DNA of 54,835 bases from an uncultured Dorea sp. (lineage in GTDB: Bacteria; Bacillota; Clostridia; Lachnospirales; Lachnospiraceae). The notes below the pieces were generated by a model, which searched no databases, was not told where the DNA came from, and worked only from the letters and a program-made list of their open reading frames with translations. Below are positions 51,030 through 54,835 of this stretch, in pieces; positions within the stretch are counted from its first letter, which is position 1; each line of letters begins with the position of its first letter. The translations under genes and the position numbers were made by a program. The stretch is taken from contig CAJTZE010000022.1 in assembly GCA_910584265.1 (NCBI GenBank), forward strand, positions 1-54,835, written 5' to 3'.

Positions 51030-52043
51030 ATGGCAGTAAAAGTAGCGATTAATGGATTCGGACGTATCGGACGTCTGGCATTCAGACAGATGTTTGGAGC
51101 AGAGGGATATGAGGTAGTTGCAATCAATGACTTGACATCTCCAAAGATGCTCGCTCACCTGTTAAAGTATGATTCTTCACAGGGCAAATATGCTCTGGCT
51201 GACAAAGTTGAGGCTACAGAGGATTCTATCGTTGTTGATGGAAAAGAGATTAAGATCTATGCAAAGGCTAACGCAGAGGAGCTTCCATGGGGTGAGATCG
51301 GTGTAGACGTAGTTCTGGAGTGTACAGGCTTCTACACATCAAAAGAGAAAGCTTCTGCTCACGTGAAAGCAGGCGCTAGAAAAGTTGTTATTTCTGCACC
51401 GGCAGGAAGCGACCTTCCTACAATCGTTTACAATGTTAACCATACATCACTGAAGCCGGAGGATACAGTTATTTCTGCAGCTTCTTGTACAACAAACTGC
51501 CTGGCACCTATGGCTAAGGCTCTGAACGACCTTGCACCGATCAAGTCTGGTATCATGCAGACAATCCACGCTTACACAGGCGACCAGATGACTCTTGACG
51601 GACCACAGAGAAAGGGCGACTTGAGAAGATCCCGTGCAGCAGCAATCAATATTGTTCCAAACAGCACAGGTGCAGCTAAGGCTATCGGCCTTGTTATCCC
51701 AGAGCTGAACGGAAAGCTGATCGGCGCTGCTCAGCGTGTTCCAACTCCTACAGGATCTACCACAATCCTTACAGCAGTTGTTGACAAGGCTGTAACAGTT
51801 GACGAAGTTAACGCAGCTATGAAGGCAGCAGCTACAGAGTCCTTCGGATACAACACAGACGAGATCGTATCCAGCGATGTTATCGGTATGAGATATGGCT
51901 CATTATTCGATGCTACCCAGACAATGGTATTGCCGATTGATGACAATACAACAGAGGTTCAGGTTGTTTCCTGGTATGATAATGAGAATTCTTACACAAG
52001 CCAGATGGTAAGAACAATCAAATACTTCTCTGAATTAGCATAA
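51030..52043 (+). CDS. gapA: Glyceraldehyde-3-phosphate dehydrogenase
   Basis: A 337-residue glycolytic enzyme oxidising glyceraldehyde 3-phosphate with NAD and phosphate. The Rossmann N-terminus is VAINGFGRIGRLAFRQ. The nucleophile is C153 in SAASCTTNCLAP; the substrate-binding block RVPTPTGSTTILTAV and the end WYDNENSYTSQMVRT are standard. An optimal AGGAGG (51017-51022) precedes the ATG. Codon use is biased (GCT, ACA, GTT, CTT favoured) compared with neighbours, as expected for a highly expressed gene. It has its own promoter and terminator. Confidence 0.97.
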   Translation: MAVKVAINGFGRIGRLAFRQMFGAEGYEVVAINDLTSPKMLAHLLKYDSSQGKYALADKVEATEDSIVVDGKEIKIYAKANAEELPWGEIGVDVVLECTGFYTSKEKASAHVKAGARKVVISAPAGSDLPTIVYNVNHTSLKPEDTVISAASCTTNCLAPMAKALNDLAPIKSGIMQTIHAYTGDQMTLDGPQRKGDLRRSRAAAINIVPNSTGAAKAIGLVIPELNGKLIGAAQRVPTPTGSTTILTAVVDKAVTVDEVNAAMKAAATESFGYNTDEIVSSDVIGMRYGSLFDATQTMVLPIDDNTTEVQVVSWYDNENSYTSQMVRTIKYFSELA

Positions 52044-52077
52044 GAGTAATTTAGGATAATAGGAGACTCAGAAGAGA

Positions 52078-52108
52078 GGGTCCGGTCTGACAGGACCGGA
52101 TCCTTTTT
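52078..52108 (+). terminator. Terminator of gapA
   Basis: A 10-bp stem with one G-U pair (GGGTCCGGTC, 52078-52087, with GACCGGATCC, 52094-52103) is followed by five T's. Confidence 0.85.
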
Positions 52109-52239
52109 CTGGTGCCGTGCAGCCGGAGGAGCCGATGCATTGAAGGCGTATCTTGCGTGAGGAAGGTTCTGCGGGGCAAAAAAAGCATGGCAGTAAAGGG
52201 ATCCCATGGCGAATTATAAATAAGTAAGGAGATAAATAT

Positions 52240-53433
52240 ATGCTGAATAAGAAATCTGTAGATGATATTAACGTTAAGAGCCAGAAGGTTCTTTGCAGAT
52301 GCGATTTTAACGTACCTCTTATCGAAGGAAAGATTACAGATGAGAACCGTCTGGTAGCAGCACTTCCTACCATTAAGAAGCTGATTGCCGACGGCGGAAA
52401 AGTAATTCTCTGCTCACATCTGGGCAAGCCGAAGGGCGAGCCGAAGCCGGAGCTTTCTCTTGCACCGGTAGCCGCAAGGCTTTCCGAGCTGCTTGACAAG
52501 GAAGTGAAGTTTGTTCCAAGCAATGTTGTTGTAGATGACAGCGTAAAGGCTGCTGTTGATGCAATGGCAGACGGCGATGTAATCCTTCTTGAGAATACAC
52601 GTTACAGAATCGAAGAAACCAAGAACGGCGAGGCGTTCTCCAAGGATCTGGCTTCTCTTTGTGATGTATTTGTAAATGACGCATTTGGCACGGCTCACAG
52701 AGCACACTGCTCTAACGTGGGCGTGACAGAATATGTTGACACTGCTGCGGTAGGCTATCTGATGCAGAAGGAGATTGATTTCCTGGGTAATGCGGTAAAT
52801 AATCCGGAGAGGCCGTTTGTTGCTATTTTGGGCGGTGCAAAGGTATCCAGTAAGATTTCCGTAATCGAAAACCTTCTTGACAAGGTAGATACGCTGATCA
52901 TTGGCGGCGGCATGTCATATACCTTCAGCAAGGCAGAGGGAGGAAGCGTAGGCAATTCCCTGCTGGAAGCAGATTACTGCGACTATGCGCTGAACATGCT
53001 GAAGAAAGCAGAGGAGAAGGACGTAAAACTGCTTCTTCCTGTAGATACCGTAATTGCAGACGACTTCTCTAATGATGCGGCTTCTAAGGTTGTAAAGGCC
53101 GGAGAGATTCCGGACGGCTGGCAGGGACTTGACATCGGACCGGAGACTGCTAAGATTTTCTCTGAGGCTGTTAAGGATGCAAAGACTGTTGTATGGAACG
53201 GACCGATGGGATGCTTCGAGATGCCGAATTTCGCGGCAGGAACAGAGACGGTTGCAAAGGCGCTGGCCGATACAGATGCAGTAACAATCATTGGCGGCGG
53301 CGATTCTGCAGCAGCAGTAAATCAGCTTGGATTCGGCGATAAGATGACGCACATTTCAACAGGCGGCGGCGCTTCCCTTGAATTCCTGGAGGGCAAAGAG
53401 CTTCCAGGCGTAGCAGCCGCAAACGATAAGTAA
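52240..53433 (+). CDS. pgk: Phosphoglycerate kinase
   Basis: A 397-residue glycolytic enzyme transferring the acyl phosphate of 1,3-bisphosphoglycerate to ADP. It shows the family signatures RCDFNVPL, CSHLGKPKG, the hinge region LGGAKVSSKI, and the nucleotide-binding VVWNGPMGCFE and GGGDSAAAV near the C-terminus. AAGGAGAT (52226-52233) precedes the ATG. It follows gapA across a terminator, so another promoter should lie in 52109-52235, but none stands out. Confidence 0.97.
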   Translation: MLNKKSVDDINVKSQKVLCRCDFNVPLIEGKITDENRLVAALPTIKKLIADGGKVILCSHLGKPKGEPKPELSLAPVAARLSELLDKEVKFVPSNVVVDDSVKAAVDAMADGDVILLENTRYRIEETKNGEAFSKDLASLCDVFVNDAFGTAHRAHCSNVGVTEYVDTAAVGYLMQKEIDFLGNAVNNPERPFVAILGGAKVSSKISVIENLLDKVDTLIIGGGMSYTFSKAEGGSVGNSLLEADYCDYALNMLKKAEEKDVKLLLPVDTVIADDFSNDAASKVVKAGEIPDGWQGLDIGPETAKIFSEAVKDAKTVVWNGPMGCFEMPNFAAGTETVAKALADTDAVTIIGGGDSAAAVNQLGFGDKMTHISTGGGASLEFLEGKELPGVAAANDK

Positions 53434-53437
53434 AAAG

Positions 53438-53550
53438 CTTGGCGAGGTTTTTTCGAGCCTAGTGTTTACTTAGTTCGCCGACCTTGGCGAGGTTTTTCAC
53501 GAGCCTAGAGAGACGAACATACCCGTAAAAAGCTTGGCGAAGCGTTGAGT
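53438..53550 (+). repeat. Tandem hairpin repeat between pgk and tpiA
   Basis: Three copies of CTTGGCGA start at 53438, 53483 and 53533, with units of 45 and 50 bases. The first two fold into near-identical hairpins (53438-53462 and 53483-53508): CTTGGCGAG pairs with CGAGCCTAG, with one T-T and two adjacent G-A mismatches and a T-rich loop. The block GTAAAAAGCTTGGCGA occurs before units 1 and 3. A competing hairpin, TCGCC-GACCTT-GGCGA (53475-53490), overlaps unit 2. Confidence 0.7.
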
Positions 53551-53576
53551 AATATTTTAGAAGGAGAATAAAAAAG

Positions 53577-54326
53577 ATGGCAAGAAGAAAGATTGTTGCA
53601 GGTAACTGGAAAATGAACAAGACCCCAAGCGAGGCTGTTGCTTTGGTTGAGGAGCTGAAACCGCTGGTAGTAAGCGATGATGTAGATGTTGTATTCTGTG
53701 TTCCGGCAATTGATATTATCCCTGTTGCAGAGGCAGTAAAGGGCACAAATATCGAGGTTGGCGCTGAGAATATGTATTTTGAGGAGAAGGGCGCTTACAC
53801 AGGCGAGATTTCTCCGGCTATGCTGGTAGATGCAGGCGTTAAATATGTTGTTCTCGGACACTCTGAGAGGAGAGAGTATTTTGCTGAGACAAATGAGACT
53901 GTAAATAAGAAGGTGCTGAAGGCTTTCGAGCATGGAATCACACCGATTATGTGCTGTGGCGAGTCTCTTGAGCAGAGAGAGCAGGGCGTTACAATGGATT
54001 TCATCCGCCAGCAGGTTAAGGTTGGACTTCAGAATGTTACGGCTGATCAGGCTAAGACAATGGTTATCGCTTATGAGCCGATCTGGGCAATCGGAACCGG
54101 CAAGACAGCTACAACAGAGCAGGCACAGGAGGTTTGTGCAGGCATCCGTGCATGCATCGCAGAGGTTTATGATGATGCTACGGCAGAAGCTATCCGTATC
54201 CAGTACGGCGGTTCTGTAAATGCAGCTACGGCTCCTGAGTTATTTGCACAGGCAGATATCGACGGCGGACTTGTAGGCGGAGCAGCATTGAAGCCGGACT
54301 TCGGCAAGATTGTAAACTACAAATAA
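53577..54326 (+). CDS. tpiA: Triosephosphate isomerase
   Basis: A 249-residue TIM barrel interconverting dihydroxyacetone phosphate and glyceraldehyde 3-phosphate. The catalytic residues are K13 (GNWKMNK), H95 (YVVLGHSERR) and E167 (AYEPIWAIGTGK); YGGSVNA near the C-terminus binds phosphate. AGAAGGAGAA (53559-53568) precedes the ATG. Codon use matches gapA and pgk. In many Firmicutes the pgk-tpiA pair continues into gpmI and eno; here the glycolytic set ends. Confidence 0.97.
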   Translation: MARRKIVAGNWKMNKTPSEAVALVEELKPLVVSDDVDVVFCVPAIDIIPVAEAVKGTNIEVGAENMYFEEKGAYTGEISPAMLVDAGVKYVVLGHSERREYFAETNETVNKKVLKAFEHGITPIMCCGESLEQREQGVTMDFIRQQVKVGLQNVTADQAKTMVIAYEPIWAIGTGKTATTEQAQEVCAGIRACIAEVYDDATAEAIRIQYGGSVNAATAPELFAQADIDGGLVGGAALKPDFGKIVNYK

Positions 54327-54353
54327 AAAGCAGTATTAGCCATTAAAATTGAG

Positions 54354-54400
54354 CAGGCTGTATGGTTGGTAAAGGTTACCGGCCATTCAGCCTGTTTATT
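54354..54400 (+). terminator. Terminator of tpiA
   Basis: An interrupted stem (CAGGCTG with CAGCCTG, and ATGG with CCAT, one mismatch between; 54354-54394) is followed by TTTATT. Confidence 0.65.
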
Positions 54401-54436
54401 ATAATAAAAGATTTTTTGCTTATGTAATTCCAGCAC

Positions 54437-54465
54437 TTGCGTAAACAGTAATTCTGTGATATTAT
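54437..54465 (+). promoter_or_regulatory. Candidate promoter at the right edge
   Basis: TTGCGT (54437-54442), a 17-base spacer and TATTAT (54460-54465). No convincing gene follows within the window. Confidence 0.4.
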
Positions 54466-54691
54466 GTTAAGCGCAAGATGAATATTTCAGGATTTCTATT
54501 TTCATGGCATTTTGCCGCAGAATCTCAGCATTTAAACATAAAAGTCCGGGGGAGTAATGTGTTTGATTGTATTTTTCATATATTATCTAGAGTGTCGCCG
54601 CTTCTTCGATCCATACGAATGGATGTCGTTTCTATGGATGATGAAAATATATTGTATAACACAGAGATGCAGGATAAGAGAAAAAATGATT

Positions 54692-54823
54692 ATGCCAGTA
54701 TTCAGAGTAAAGAAAGTCAAAGATTATACGATTATGCCAAATTCCAGTCAAGGATTTACCGCTTTAGCTGCGTTTACGTCCTTGACTTGGCTGTTTGGCG
54801 TTGATATTCTGGGAAAGGCATAA
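54692..54823 (+). pseudogene. Possible fragment of a mobile-element replication/HTH protein
   Basis: A short frame from ATG 54692 reads MPVFRVKKVKDYTIMPN. This resembles the start of replication-initiator or HTH proteins of Firmicute plasmids and conjugative elements (VFRVEKxKxYTVMSN). After this the match fades and the frame stops at 54821-54823 after 43 codons. It may be a broken remnant. Otherwise the 54401-54835 region, AT-rich, holds nothing I recognise apart from the candidate promoter. Confidence 0.3.
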
Positions 54824-54835
54824 AGAAGAATTTGC

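Noticed and set aside
54478..54804. A 108-codon frame at the right edge
   Set aside because: No ribosome site or domain is visible, and another frame in the same stretch gives a better family-like start, so it is probably chance.
1..54835. tRNA, rRNA, CRISPR arrays and complete insertion sequences
   Set aside because: No cloverleaf with a plausible anticodon, no regularly spaced direct repeats, and no intact transposase with terminal repeats were seen by eye; a dedicated tRNA search would settle the first point.

Overview
The window reads as chromosomal DNA of a spore-forming, anaerobic, low-to-mid GC Firmicute, most likely of the class Clostridia, family Lachnospiraceae. Supporting evidence: sporulation genes (gpr, spoIIP, a spoIIM-like gene, a SpoVB-type flippase), AGGAGG-type ribosome sites, near-consensus sigma-A promoters, a Firmicute-type LexA box at recA, RNase Y, a second GyrB/GyrA-type topoisomerase pair, and the compact iscR-iscS-iscU-mnmA operon. 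Nothing identifies the species.

Layout. 1-763 is a scar of three broken genes: the minus-strand remains of a flavodoxin-like FMN reductase, a gutted group II intron reverse transcriptase, and the first ~25 codons of a nitronate-monooxygenase-like flavoprotein. 764-4203 holds a DUF1349 protein, rpsT (minus), gpr and spoIIP. 4301-8482 is a parE/parC-like pair. 8538-12086 is an XpaC-TelA-DUF362 ferredoxin operon. 12311-13880 (minus) is an ABC permease/ATPase pair with no binding-protein gene. 14125-17332 carries queH, argH and asd, convergent with an ABC-F ATPase (17406-19040, minus). 19332-24214 holds ppk1, topB and a left-handed beta-helix protein. A sodium:solute symporter behind a tandem operator (24451) precedes recA-recX.

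28034-39628 is the most distinctive part. A catabolic locus (HpcH/HpaI aldolase, FadR-type regulator, fumarate-reductase-like flavoprotein, TctC-TctB-TctA transporter, second FadR-type regulator) and a chemoreceptor sit between recX and rny. Two same-orientation copies of a ~126-bp structured intergenic repeat lie just downstream of the recX and rny terminators. A Bacillus-like order follows: nudF, spoIIM-like, xerD-like. The xerD-like gene, however, encodes a short protein lacking most catalytic residues of tyrosine recombinases while keeping its own promoter and terminator.

41690-54326 holds a SpoVB-like flippase (minus), the iscR-iscS-iscU-mnmA-hisK operon, an ECF sigma/membrane protein/ABC exporter cassette, and the glycolytic genes gapA, pgk and tpiA in their usual order. 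Two near-identical hairpins lie in the pgk-tpiA gap. The last 500 bases hold no convincing intact gene. I see no tRNA, rRNA, CRISPR array or complete insertion sequence.
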